A DNA stretch of 64,000 nucleotides from Apteryx mantelli (Eukaryota; Chordata; Aves; Apterygiformes; Apterygidae), in contig NC_089978.1 in NCBI RefSeq assembly GCF_036417845.1, positions 126,014,183 through 126,078,182 of the forward strand. Direction: 5' to 3'. Under the pieces are notes generated by a model, which saw only the letters and a list, made by a program, of their open reading frames with translations, did not search any database and was not told the origin of the DNA. Position numbers and translations under genes: made by a program. Position 1 is the stretch's first letter, and the number at the start of each line of letters is the position of its first letter. Shown here piece by piece: positions 12,906 to 25,055 of the stretch.

Positions 12906-14535
12906 ATTCATCAATGCCCTTTGCAAGGAGTGCTCTGACAGAGGACAACTGCTGAAATCACTGGGTTTCTGTGGGCCTGCAATGGTCCATCTGCTCAGAA
13001 CTACAAAAAACAAGCATATTTCAAATAGTCATCCTGTCTCATCTTATTTATCAGATTCCCTTACTCTAGAATTTCCTTCTCTCTTGAAAAATTTCCCCTG
13101 CAGTAGTGCACATCAGAAAAAACAGTATTTCCTCCTCACAAGTTCTTTCCTTATCTTTTGATATTTCTTCTTTAATCTCTGTTTCCATACAGTGTATAAT
13201 CAGATTTAGGGCAGAAAAGGGTCACCCTAGTTCTCATAACATGAGGAGAGAGTAGAGATAACTTCCCAAAACTAACAATAAATTAATTCAAAAAGAAACA
13301 AACACACACAAAGAAACATGGTAAGCAAGGTGCTAAGGCATTCCAGAGATAAGATGCATGCCAAATATTACGTCCATCCAACTAAACACTTCTGTATGCA
13401 TCTGCATTGGGAAGATGAATTAGCAATAGGGGCACTACTCCTATAAGTAGCATGGCCAGCTGCCATGCAAATATGCACAAACACACTTCACAAATCCTAA
13501 ACAGTTTACAGTACAAGATCTTCCCGATAGATTGTTGTGGAATATACACAGTACTTATACACAACAGTAATATTTTGGAAGTTTGGCTAATATAAAAATC
13601 AATATCCCTTTATAATGGATGAATTTGTAAATGAGATTATCAGAACCGCCTATCAAAATATGCTCTATAATAAAAAGATACTGCAAAATCTCCAACCAGG
13701 AAGACAAAAATACATGTATGAAGGGGGCTTTGTTGTAGACTGTCATTGAGTGATGGTAGTTTCTTGACAGTGGTGTCTTTTTCCCCAAATTCTTCTCCAC
13801 ATCAAGCAATCATTTTCAGAAATAAGGCCAACATTATTTTTTAATTCCTCTGCTTTAATCACATTTTTATATGATAACAGAAGTTACCATACAATGAATG
13901 AAACTACCAATCATATTAACTTAAACACGTCACATAAAATTTAACTGGCAGAAAGAGCAATCAAAATGGAAAGGAGGGGAAAGATAAACAACCAGGATAT
14001 AAGGAGGAAGAGGAGGCACTGAGAAGAGGATTCAGAACACAATCCCACAAGGTATTCCAGAATTTCTGTTAACACTGGTTGTCACGATCACATGCAACAG
14101 AAAGGCCTCAGCACAACTCTGCAGAGATGACAGAAGCAGTAGGAGCACTGGCCTTCAGCTGGACATGGCAAGCTGGACACCAGCCTTGCTCTGCCAAGGC
14201 CTGGGAAGGTTGCCCATAGACAGTAACGCTTTTGTGTTAATTCTCCCTACAGCACCAACACTGCCATAGCTGTATTCTGCTTTTCAGTCACTGCTGCAGA
14301 ACAAGCCTCTTGGCCACCCCCAGGGCTCTGTGCAGCCCCTGCTTCTTGGACTCTGCAAGAGTCCATACAACATCCCCCATGGTGAAGCATAGCTCCAAAA
14401 CACAATGGGCATCCGTGCCAAAGCACAGGCATTTGTGCAACACATAACTAGCACAACACACACCATAATCAGTGGTGACCATGGTCGGGCTGCCACCCTT
14501 TTAATCCTCCCTCAGTAAACACACAACTGGTATTT
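12906..14535. other. Unassigned noncoding DNA
   Basis: No supported gene. The nested minus-strand frames at 14247-14496 come from one stop-poor, slightly GC-rich patch and have no recognisable domain. Confidence 0.5.
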
Positions 14536-14539
14536 GCTT

Positions 14540-16376
14540 GAAAGATAACATGCTATCCTTCAAGCAAAATAGCTGATGAGATTAAAATAAATTTTTTTTT
14601 TGACCTTGAGAACTGAATAGTAGGACAAAACACAGGTACTGAACTGTCTTTTTGCAGACAGCACCAGTGATTAGTGCTACATATGGAACCAGATTAAAAC
14701 AATTTATATGGCTCCGATACATATTCCTAGTAATTTTCTATGAAGGCAATCAGATGCCTAAATTAGAAGAGCTATGCAGTATATGGTTTTAGATTGAATA
14801 ATATTAGATGCCAGTGCGTGGTAGTTATATCAGTGACTAGATTTTTACATAAGCTCCTTCTGCTCATGGATAGCATTGCTAATCGTGTCAAAAGGCTCAC
14901 AGCATTCTAATGAAAAAGGGTTCTGCAGGATTCAACACAGTGACAATATTGGATCCCAAATTGTTCGGTAATCGCATGTTTAAGTTTCACTCTCTCTCAT
15001 ATACCAGTTCTCTCCTGTGTTCTAATGCATGTTTCTCCTTGAGACTTACAAAAGGCATACATTCATCATTTTTCACAAGATTTCTTGGAGTTAATACGCT
15101 ACTACTATTCCAATTCTTCCACAGCAGAGGAAGCTCAGTGGCATGTATTTTGAAGCTTCCCCAAGTTGAAGATTGTGTCTACCAGAAAGGATGTTTCTGT
15201 CTGTCTCCAACCATGCTGAGTGTCCCAGAAGAGACAAGTTATCAGAATTCAAAATGCCCTGTAAAGACAGGGAATATATTAAGTCTCTTCTATCTATTCT
15301 CATGCTGAGGATTAGTCAGTCTCATAATTAAAGGATTAAGATTAGCTCTAACAATTTCATTACTTTTCCTGGGAAACTAAACATCCAAATTCTTCAAACT
15401 AGTCTATTGCCATTGAAAGGGGCTATTGATCAATTTTCTCGCTCTTATACTTTGGGAGATTGCCATCACCCTAGATTTAATCCAATTGATTTTAGAGCAG
15501 GAATATTTCCCAAAGTTGCCTGCCATGTTCAATATATTAGGAAGAGATTTTTATCAATCTGATATAAATAAAAGTATATCGTCAGCATAAAGTAATAGTT
15601 TAACCTCACATGTTCCTGACATCATACCTTGCTTTTTATGATTAGCCCAAATCTGTATTTCCAACAGTTCAAGGGCAGTGTTAAATAAAAGGAGTGACAG
15701 AGAGCGTCCCATTCTTCTGTACACATTTTAAGAATTAAGCGATTAGCCTCTTTTTAAATCAGTGTGATTGCAGACTATAATAAAGCAACAAAATCCAGAT
15801 GAGAAGTGCTCACACATGCCAAACCCACATAAAGGACCAAATCAACCTAATCTTGTCAAATGCAATTTGTCAAATGCATTTTCTGCATCAGGGGGCACCA
15901 CTGCCAAGGATTTATTTGAGTATTGACAGACAGTCATTAATTCAGTCAGTAATCTTGTATTATCAATGCCTGGTCATTTATTTATTAACTTTGCCTAATT
16001 AGGATGGAAAATATCACCTCTTATTTTATTTGATCTTGTATCCAGCATTTTGATGAGCTATTTAGGTTGGCAGAACCTAAAATGTTATTGCAGATCTTTG
16101 CCTGGTTTAAGCATAACTGAACAAGAGCCTCATGAGAACTCCTTGAATATACAAATTTACTTACATTATCTGAAGGTCTAGGGACTAATGTTTTTTATGG
16201 AAAGCATTGCTAAGATTCTGGATATCTTCTCTGCTTATGTTTTTTTTCTTAAAATCTTTTATCATATTAATTATATCTCCTAGTAAAGCAGGTGAGTCCA
16301 AGCCAGGACTCCTGCTGTACAGGGTTAGAAAGAAGCTTTCCACATTTTTACAGCTGTAGGATGATGTGCCCAGATT
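14540..16376 (-). mobile_element. Fossil L1/Tx1-clade LINE, ORF2 reverse transcriptase region
   Basis: Translated on the minus strand, this gives the reverse transcriptase of an L1-clade non-LTR retrotransposon, motifs in family order. SPGLDS (16293-16310) matches the KSPGPDG block. LKPGKD (16094-16111) matches IPKPGKD. A stretch then resembles the HPNQxGF..DNxRxL region. DAENAFD (15869-15889) is motif A. MGRSLSLLLFNTALELLE (about 15660-15715) corresponds to GCPLSPLLFNxALEPL. LLYADDILLF has YADD at 15578-15589. KINW is at 15482-15493 and PFQW lies near 15410-15421. The Asp of motif A and the first Asp of YADD are exactly 102 codons apart in one frame, the spacing of L1 ORF2. Weaker similarity to the L1 C-terminal region, across frame changes, continues to about 14540. 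At least two stops between motifs A and B, another just after YADD, and shifts elsewhere make it non-functional. The protein retains YADD, where CR1 normally has FADDTK. The endonuclease and 3' UTR are not seen. The right edge meets a microsatellite. Confidence 0.8.
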
Positions 16377-16381
16377 AAAAA

Positions 16382-16424
<43 letters not shown>

Positions 16425-16430
16425 ACACAC
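16377..16430 (+). repeat. Compound microsatellite A14 (GA)16 (AC)4
   Basis: Fourteen A, then 32 bases of alternating GA, then ACACACAC. It lies exactly between the antisense L1-clade fossil and the sense CR1 fossil, so it may have grown from an A-rich insertion junction. The long minus-strand open frame across it (16185-16508) is open partly because the repeat has no stops. Confidence 0.95.
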
Positions 16431-16499
16431 CAGGGGGAAGGGAGAGAAGGAAAAAGCAATGCAGAAAGGAATGCTTATCAAAAATGAGCATGTTTCATT

Positions 16500-17530
16500 A
16501 GATCCCACAGAAAAGTAAACACTGCAAGATCCAGTGTTGTTTTCACCAAGGTGGCACTAAGTGAGACCCCACAGAATCCAAGAGCAGGGTCTGTATCACT
16601 CAACACATCCAGAAAAGAAGTGTAACAATGTTGATACTTGCCAATAACAAGAAGTAATTCATGGTGGGAATATTTAAAACTGTCTGTGAAGAGTTGCAGA
16701 AGGATCTCACAATACTGCCAGTGACCCAAAAATAAAACAGCAGATGAAGTTCAATGGTCTTAAAAGCAAAGTAATGTACATGAGAAAAAATACTACCTCA
16801 ACTGTACATGCATAATGAATGGATTTTACATTAGCTATGAGCAATAGGAAAGAAATTTTGGAGTCACCATGGATACTTTTGAGAAAATGCCAGCAGAGTG
16901 CTGTGGGTGGTCAATAGGAAAACAGAATGCAAGCAATCATTGTAAAAGGACTTGAGGTAAACTTTATGCCATTGCCCAGCCCAAAATGCATTCCTCTCAT
17001 ACAGCATGTAGCTGCAATCAGACCATGTCAAACGAAAAACTGGGAGGAACTAAAAACTGTAGAGAGTGAAGGATGACAAAGATGATCTAAGAAGTAAAAT
17101 GGTTTCAGCTGGGAAGGAACCTACACAGATTAAACTTCAGCTTGGAAAAGACACACGTGTTAAACGGAATATGACAGAAGGCTAGAAAAAACATTATGAG
17201 TGGTACTGAGAAGGAACAGTTATTCACAATATCAGGTTTTCCCAAGAGTATCAAGCTACCAGTTTAAGACAAAGCAGAGGAATTTCTTAATGTTTTGGGT
17301 AATGCATTATTATATGGTGGAACTCAGCACAGTAGGATGTCGTGGTGTCTAGAAGTCTAAACACGTTCACAGAGGTTAGTCAAATTCAGAAGGGAAAGTC
17401 TCGAGTGACTATTTACACAGTATTTCTAACTGATTGTCAGAAGCCGGGACACAACACCAGGGAAATTGGTCACTACTTTGGGGGGGATGTAAAGGGGTAA
17501 CCTTGCCCATCTTGATTATCATGTTTTTGA
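16500..17530 (+). mobile_element. Old CR1 LINE fragment, RT end to 3' UTR, sense
   Basis: The left part (about 16555-16600) resembles the CR1 [14 protein letters not shown] block at DNA level. From 16685 the sequence follows the ELQKDL...KQQMKFN..K.KVM pattern of the post-RT region, then the part encoding FSLEK (near 17135) and the VxLWN-like end. The stretch at about 17440-17510 resembles the sauropsid CR1 3' UTR (GATTGTCAGAAGCCGGGACA). Frames are broken throughout, so it is inert. The degree of decay suggests an insertion predating modern bird families. It faces away from the neighbouring L1-clade fossil, with a microsatellite between. End points are estimates. Confidence 0.78.
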
Positions 17531-20500
17531 TGTTTGAAACTTCATTTTTTGCTAAGGCAAGAATTTCCTTCTTCATCTCCTGACTCCCCAGAGTTATTGC
17601 TTTAGCCTAAATATCCCAAGCAAACACACATCTTCACATCTTCAGACACATTGTTGTTGCTATTATCCTTTAGTCTAGTGAATTCAACTGACATTTTTAT
17701 ACTGAGTGAACCTTTCCATATTCAGCCTCAGTTCTGCATGTGTAGACACCTAACATAGTCAGCTGAACAGCTCTCTAAACTCATTGATTGCATTGACTAG
17801 GTTCTTCATCACCTAGCTTACACAGATACTGACATTTAAGTGTATTCATCTATGGACGGAATTCCAGCCCTACTATAGCACTCGTGACTAAACGCATTTT
17901 ACATTTATATCTAAGGTAGCCAGTCTGGACATTATTTGTAGTTAATGAAGAAATTGTAATGAAGAAATTGGTACTTGTAGAGTCCAACCCTTTCAACCTA
18001 TAGATGAATAAATTAGATCAAATTGACCATGTCCTAAAAGCCCCTGTTTTTTTTCAGCGCATATGGAGGGAACATGATATAGTGAGTTTAGATGGAGACA
18101 CCCACATTGTAAACATTAAGCATTATGTCAGCTGAATACTACCTTCAGTCACATTTACATAATTAAGAACAGGCAAGGAAATTCAAATGTCTTTCCCAAC
18201 TATAAGGTATATATTCTACCTGTAAACTGACATGCACCCACACAAACATCAAAGAATGCAAAAACATACCAACTCCTGCAGTTTGGCTTTTTTTGTTTTA
18301 CTTTACCGGGAAATGGAAACACAACTCAATGTAATTCTAACATTAGCTTACTATAAATTTCTAGTCTTTAAGCTAATGGAGAAATAATGCTCCTCTCATT
18401 AGTTTAATGATCATACTGCGCTTAATAGAAGCTTTCCCCCACTTTTTTTCCTCTGTCTTTCATAAACTGAGTCTAATGGTTGCAGACAATTTGCTTTTAC
18501 TATGAAGCTGTCAATCCTTTTCTTGTATGTAACATGACAGTCTGCTGTAGCACAGAAATAGTGCAATGCATTTATCAGACTAAGATCTCCCTTCATTTAC
18601 TGACTCAAAAATTATTCTGAGCTATCTATGATAAAGCATGTTAATGGAACACATTATAAAAACAGAACATTCACATCATTTACAGATTTTCTTTTATAAC
18701 TAAGGTATGTGCTTTTTTGTCAGTGTTTAATTTAGAACAATCTAGTTGTCGTTTGGAAAAAAGGAAACGTAGGTGAAACCGATGCAGAGAGAAGTCCCTC
18801 GGCTCAGACCGAGCTAGTTGTTCCCCTGAGGCACCCAGACAAGAGACTTTTGCTCATGGCAGACTGCAGCAATATAAGGTATCAGTAAAGTTTCCTTTTC
18901 TCATAGTGATGTAGCCTTTTCTTAGGAGCATAAAAAGGGGAAGAAAATAGGGGCTTTTATATGCTAGATTTTAGAAGCAAAAACAGCTATCATAGTGGAT
19001 AGGGTGAAGGAAAGGAAAATGGTAACAGAGGTTATGTCCAAGAGTTATTTGAGACACATTAGGTGTTTTGACTTAAGAACTCTGATGTATTTGGTTTGGT
19101 TGTAGAAACCTTATTCTAAGCATGAATCTTGTTTAGCCTTTCTGTTGAGATCTCCTACATTCAGTAATGCCACATCACCTAAGTTGAGATCTACTTGCTA
19201 TTGAGGGCACCCTTGTCTGTTCATCTACATTCTGAGTTTGCACTTCAGGCCAGTCCTATCCCTGACCATCTCTTAAACCTTTCTGTCTCTTGCTTATGTT
19301 TATTACATCTTCTTCAGAGTTCAAACTGCTTTGAAATAGCAGAAATTTATCTTTGTCCACAGGTTGTAGCAGAATTTCGAGAAAAGCTGGTCTCCTTTTT
19401 TTCAGTTCTTTACAAGAAAAGACTTTATCACAAAAAAGAAAGTGGCAGCTGATGAAAGAACATTATTTGAGCTGCAGGGAAATTTAAGCAGTTACTGTGA
19501 TGTTCCTTTGTTCTTGATTATTATTCTTCTCAGAGGCTGCCATTCCAGTCCAGATTTATTTGTTTCTTCTCTTTTCTCATGGAAGTTGGTGTTAAGACTA
19601 TCCCATTTTAACTTTCCCCATTGTTTTTTCCTAACTAATGTAGGAGGATCGCTCCAAAGCATCTATACCTCAAGCAACTATTCTTGAGATAACTGATCAA
19701 GGATTGTGTTCAGCCAGTCTGTCAGCAATTTTATTACACTTTGGCCTTAAAAATGAAGCATTTATGATTCTTTGATTTATTCCAAGCTTATTTTAGCATT
19801 AAAACAGAGTATTAAGGAAATGAAAAACTTACAGTTATGGACATGAAGTCAGTGGTTGTCAACTTTGTGAAACAAGAGGCAGTCTTGATCCCTAAAATAC
19901 ATGTTCAGGACCACAGCACAACCCTTACCAAGGCGGTAAGAACATGGAAGGGGAGACGTTAAATGGAGCAAATATGTTTAACTGCTGCTGCTCCTGTTAC
20001 CTATGTCTAGGAGAAAGAGCTGGGTAGAAGACTGCAGGGACTTGAAGATGACTCATAGCAGTGCAGACCCTAGCATCAGACTTCTCACTGAGAACTCTAC
20101 CATGAAAATGAAAACAATGGATTGTTTAGCTGGTTCTACCATTAATTTCTAAGGCCAGTTTGGCAAAACAATGCTCTCAGAAAAAAGCTAGGGGAAATTA
20201 TATAAAATTATTCATCCATGAATGTGCACTTATGAAGTGGGTAAATGGGAGAACACTCAGATTCCTTGTTCACACTTAGCAAAGCACTTGTGAGCCCACT
20301 ACCACTCTCTTTTTATTTCCTAGAGCACAGGCAGACCTTTAGCTTCACTCACATGGAAAATCTTAGTATTTTTAGGCCAATGAGTACAGCCTCTGGTCAG
20401 AAGTCAGATTTTTGTTGCACTAGAACTAAAAACACAAGTGAAACAGGCCAGCCCCAGAAAGCCTGTAACTGAAGAGACAAGATCAGAAACAAAGAAGAAA

Positions 20501-20690
20501 AGCTACCAATAACCATTTCATGTAAAATGTACTGAAGCAGACAGTTATATCTAGCTCTCCCCTTGCACACATGGGGGTTTTTTCTTCCATTTCCCCGGAC
20601 AACACACACACATTCACAAATACACACTATGTCTTTATGTAGCTGAAAAAAGATCAGCATATTCTCTCCCACACTATAGTAGCCAGACTG
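17531..20690. other. Unassigned noncoding DNA
   Basis: No supported gene or named repeat. A perfect 14-base tandem duplication (TAATGAAGAAATTG) lies at 17943-17970. Around 18798-18813, CTCGG and CCGAG form a small inverted repeat. Open frames stay below 95 codons. Confidence 0.55.
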
Positions 20691-20720
20691 ATTCTAAAAT
20701 TTTCATGAAGCATTCAAGGA

Positions 20721-20740
20721 CAAGGAAGGAGGGGAGGGGG

Positions 20741-20777
<37 letters not shown>
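20721..20777 (+). repeat. Purine block ending in a 37-base poly(A)
   Basis: A G/A-rich run (AAGGAAGGAGGGGAGGGGG) leads directly into 37 uninterrupted A at 20741-20777. Poly(A) this long erodes quickly, so it must be recent, or maintained by slippage, or an assembly or sequencing artefact. No AATAAA lies just upstream and no retrocopied gene is recognisable to its left. Confidence 0.95.
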
Positions 20778-20779
<2 letters not shown>

Positions 20780-23700
20780 ACTGGCCAGCACAGCTAAAGA
20801 GCTCTTCCTAAACATATCTACTTCACTCCTCTCTCCTCCTTTAGGCAGAGCAGTGATGGACTCTAGTGAGATTCACAGTCTCTGTGATCAATTAAACCTT
20901 GTCCTTGACATTCCCTCTGATCCCAGCCATTCCTTTCTTTCTTTTCTGTTAAGATGTCAAATCTTCAGACGGAAGTAATCCATTCACTAGTTCTTTGTTT
21001 TCAATTTGATTCACCAGTGCCATTCACATGGAGACTGTAGATTCCAGCAAGGTCTGGAGTTATTCCAGTCGCCTATAATTAGCCCTGTATCTCTGACTCC
21101 TATCTCTGCCTATCCTATCTCTCTTTACCTGTCTCTCCATAGTGTGCTCTACCAGCTTCTGCAGTACCAGCAGTATAGGCTTTTACTGAAGCCCACAATT
21201 ATCATAGCCTGTGATGTCCCAGGTCAAAGAGTCCAGCAAGGTGTCACTCAACCCATTGCTGTGCTTAGTTTCCTACACTGCACTTTTCTTCACGCACTGC
21301 AGGAGGGACAGGTTCAGCCCAGCAGAGTCCTGAGCCCTCTTCTGCCTCCACCCCAGACCAGGGAAATCCCAAAACCGAGATCCAGCTCCCGCAGCTGCCA
21401 AAGCAGAACCACTCTGAACTAGAACAACTCTATGGGATAGAGCAGAGGAGGCACTCTGAGCCTAATTTAGCCCCTGTTCAATGCCACAGTAAAATCCCTT
21501 TCAGCTTATTTCGTGTGTGCAGCTTGTGACTGGAGGACAACCATTTGATTAAATCTGAAGTCATTTCAGGCACACAGCTGAGAACAAGACACACAGCAGC
21601 TCCTGCGTTGTTCTGCCCATCACGCTCAAGACCAGATGAAACTGCCTCTTCAGGCACTCAGCATCATTCAGTCTGCTCCAGGCACTGGCATTCAAAGGTG
21701 GATGATACCAATACAGCTTCAAGAGCACAACACTGAAAAGACTACCTTTTTTTCCTCCAGTCTTTTCGTATGTGTTCCTATATTCCTTTTTCAGACTGCC
21801 TTTTACACTGTCATCCAGCTACATGCCATTCATGGAAGACCAAAACTGGTATGCTTCAGGAAAAGAGGCAATATCTATATTTACTAAGCAAGCAAACACG
21901 TGTAAATGCTGTTCTGTCACAGCTCTGTTTCTCCTCCTTTTTAAGGATAACAAGATAATGCCGTGAAGACAGGCACACAAATGGGCAACATTGTGTTAAA
22001 GTCTGTGTGTTTTTCTTTTAGACCAAGATGGACAATGAATGCATGTCTGCCCCTGATATGAGGAGTCATTGGGAAAAGATCAGTGAAGGAGGCCAAAGTG
22101 TATTAACAGCTTTCAAATTCACAATGCCTGTTCCCAAATCAGCTGAACTCTGCCAAGCACTGTCAGAATAATTGGCACTGAATTAAGAGGTAAGATCTCT
22201 AGATTTTTAGGTGGCTTTTTAAGAAAGTACACACTGAAGCAATTCAGGAGGACATGGTCATGGATTCATGCTGATTTGTTCTACTATGAATTAGCGTTAC
22301 TCAGATATTATTGAAAAGAAGGCTGAAAATGAATCAAAGGAACTGCTTTTCATCACAGTGCTGGAGCAATACAGCCTGGAGCATAAGAGACTTGAATATG
22401 TATGCATTGTTTAGTGAAATATTAAAAGGAGGCTTGAATGTTTTTAGCATCTTCTCTTCCTTTTATAAATGTCTTACTCTCTTGGAGGCTTAATGAAAAA
22501 GGCAATTTCCCCAAAGAAATATATACACAATACAGAAGTTTGCAAAACATTAATTTGTGGCCCTTCTAGACAGAGCAGCTCTCCTGGAGCACAGAAGTAT
22601 TTACTGTATCAAGTTTGGAGGATTTGCTTTAGAGCAGGATTGCAGTCTTCTCTATGCAGAAGTTACTGTGCCACTGTACATTAACAGAACTGTTCATCTG
22701 TGATGAGTGAAGAGCCAAACCAGTATAATATGGTGGCAGTTCACTGTCAATAAGAAGGTAGTGTTGGAAGTTCAACTTCTGACAATGGGTTAAAGCTAAA
22801 ACTATGAGGAAACACGAAAGAGAAACAACATTTACAATACATTTTTTTCCAAAACTTGAAAGGGAATACTCACATTTTAAAACAAGCTTTTCTTAAATTT
22901 TCTCTGTGGTTTAGCAGCCATGGATTTGTGTGTTATTGCTTAAATTGAGGTTGAGGAAGCCTCTAATTTTATTCTTGAAAGCAGATCTTTTATCATATCA
23001 TATTTTTGTATCATATCTTATCATATTCTTTAGCTGAAATAAGAAGGTGTTAGTGTTGTGACCTGTACACAGCTCTGACCGCCTACCAATGACCGGAAAA
23101 TGTGTTCATTGACTGTGCTTTCACTGAGTGGCATCAGACTGGTCCAGTTTACCCACACATGCCATTACACAGAGTGAACTCATGGCCCAGCTCTGTCCAT
23201 GACATGGACTGGGAGGTTGGGCTTGCATGACTAAATGCTAATGGAAATTGGTCTTTCCAGGCCCCCACACTCCAAAATGAGCAAGAAGTTTCAGGGCCTG
23301 AAATACTGAATGCCTGCTGTTTGATTAAAAAAAAAAAAAAAAAGGCTAAGTGGTGTTGAGGTCAGACCTGAAATTATCATCAAGAACCATAACAATAAAA
23401 TGCCTGATGATGATGATTGCACAAAATGCTACACACTTCTGAAAACATTGTTGCACCATCTATACAAAGGGCCTACTGACATCCATGCTGGACCCAGCAG
23501 AATCCAGCATGAGAGCACTCTTTTATGGAATAGCTTAATTTGGGAAGGATAATTCAGACTCTCAGGCCTTGGAGTGAGAATAAAAGAGACTTCAGCAAAA
23601 GCTCTGCATAGTGAAGCCTAGAAACCAAAGACAGATTCATACAAGTTTGTGAAGTAGCATTAGCAAATTGCTCATTTCATTCATACAGTAGATTGAAGTA

Positions 23701-25040
23701 TGTTAAAGATGACTATCTCTGCCGAGAAAATGCTTAGAGTCCTTAACAAGAGCTGGTTTGCAAGCCTTTTAAAAACTGCTGGCTCTTAGAAACTCAGAGT
23801 GAATACTCCCTGCATTTGTAATATGCTTACCAATCACCCTGTGCTCCACAAGGTTCCTACTTCATGTTTAAAGTAACCTAATGATCCTACCAGCTGCAGG
23901 ACAGGTTTCTTTAATGCAAGTGCTCTGACAAGCAGAATGAAAGTCAAAGTGAAGCTGGCATGTCATTTGCCACATAGACTGAAGTCATGTGCAATCTGAG
24001 CTGAAGCAGCTGAAAAGAGAAAAAGCTGCTAGAGAAGGCTCTAAAAGAAAATCAGAATGGTAATTCCTTTCCTGTTTTAGGTACCAAAGGACACTATTTT
24101 ACAAGTCGCTTTTCTTCAATTTGCTGCAATGGATGCTTTGGGAAAAAGCACACATCTGACAAGTGCTCGCAAAATCCCGTCTTTTTAGCTCTGGTGCTTA
24201 CTAGCTGATGGTCCTGTGTTCCCTCCCCACTACGAATTCTCAGCCAGGTTTTTAAACAGCTGTCTTTAAACTTTTGGCGCTTTAGGTTTCTCTGCCAGGT
24301 GCAATCATGTTCGTCTTGATCATAGAATCTGATCTGCCACTGTAGTCCAAATTATGGACAGCTCTGGTCCCCACAGCATTCCAGTATGCTTGATGGCTGT
24401 TGTCCAAAAGCCTCTACAGAAATGAGATACCATATACACAAACAGGCATAATCACAGACCACTAAGCCTACCAACTGTATCCATTTGTCTAGCTATTGCA
24501 CAGCATTTCCTTAATCACCTGTTCTTTTTGACTGTGTCTCCACTTTGCCAGGCAAACCAAATTCATTTAAATTACTTTTTTTTTTTCCTTAAAGAAGCTC
24601 TAAAATATTAGGCATTGATTGAATTCCACAGGCCAATGACTACAGCTAAGAGAATTGTTTGCAGTTCATAACTTACCTCATTTTGTTTCTGTTCATAAAT
24701 TATCCACAAAGGACTTTTTGATTTTTTACTAATTTGTTCATTATTCAAAGCTCTTCAGCCAAAGATTAATGCAGACATATTTCAGGATATGGATTCTGTC
24801 TGTGGGCTAGTCACTTCAGCTACATATTTAACTACCTGTTATTTATGATCTATGAGAGGTCAACTAAATAACGTGGCATTCCCCACACCTTGGCTGGATT
24901 ACAGATGTTTGGGCCAAACAGATGAGACCCTTTCTCACATAGAAATACATTCAGCTTTCTGTCTGAAACATCTAATTGAATCAGTTCCAGGTTTGAGGTA
25001 TCAATGGCAAGAAACTCATGGAAATCAAAAAAGTAGAAAG
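20778..25040. other. Unassigned noncoding DNA
   Basis: No supported gene. The 138-codon plus frame at 21006-21422 starts at TTG and has low complexity. A 17-base A run is at 23327-23343, and a TATCAT-rich patch is at about 22990-23030. No interspersed repeat was recognised. Confidence 0.55.
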
Positions 25041-25043
25041 GCC

Positions 25044-25055
25044 GGGGGGGGGGGG
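25044..25055 (+). repeat. G12 homopolymer
   Basis: Twelve G, followed by CAGGGG. It is a possible quadruplex-forming or polymerase-slippage site in otherwise AT-rich DNA. Confidence 0.9.

Noticed and set aside
16185-16508. 107-codon minus frame as a gene
   Set aside because: Its C-terminal half belongs to the L1-clade RT fossil and its middle is a translated microsatellite.
18758-18900. Somewhat GC-richer, exon-like patch with a CTCGG/CCGAG inverted repeat
   Set aside because: The frame from its ATG is stopped after a few codons and no family or RNA fold is recognisable.
19850-19869. hAT-like terminus (CAGTGGTTGTCAACTTTGTG)
   Set aside because: It resembles the CAGTGGTTCTCAA end of hAT/Charlie elements, but no matching inverted end was found downstream, so no element is called.
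21006-21422. 138-codon plus frame
   Set aside because: It begins at TTG, is Leu/Ser/Gln/Pro-rich in composition, and has no domain or splice context.
22010-22110. Possible exon after a TTTTTCTTTTAG tract
   Set aside because: No clear donor site and no recognisable peptide. Such tracts are frequent in this AT-rich DNA.
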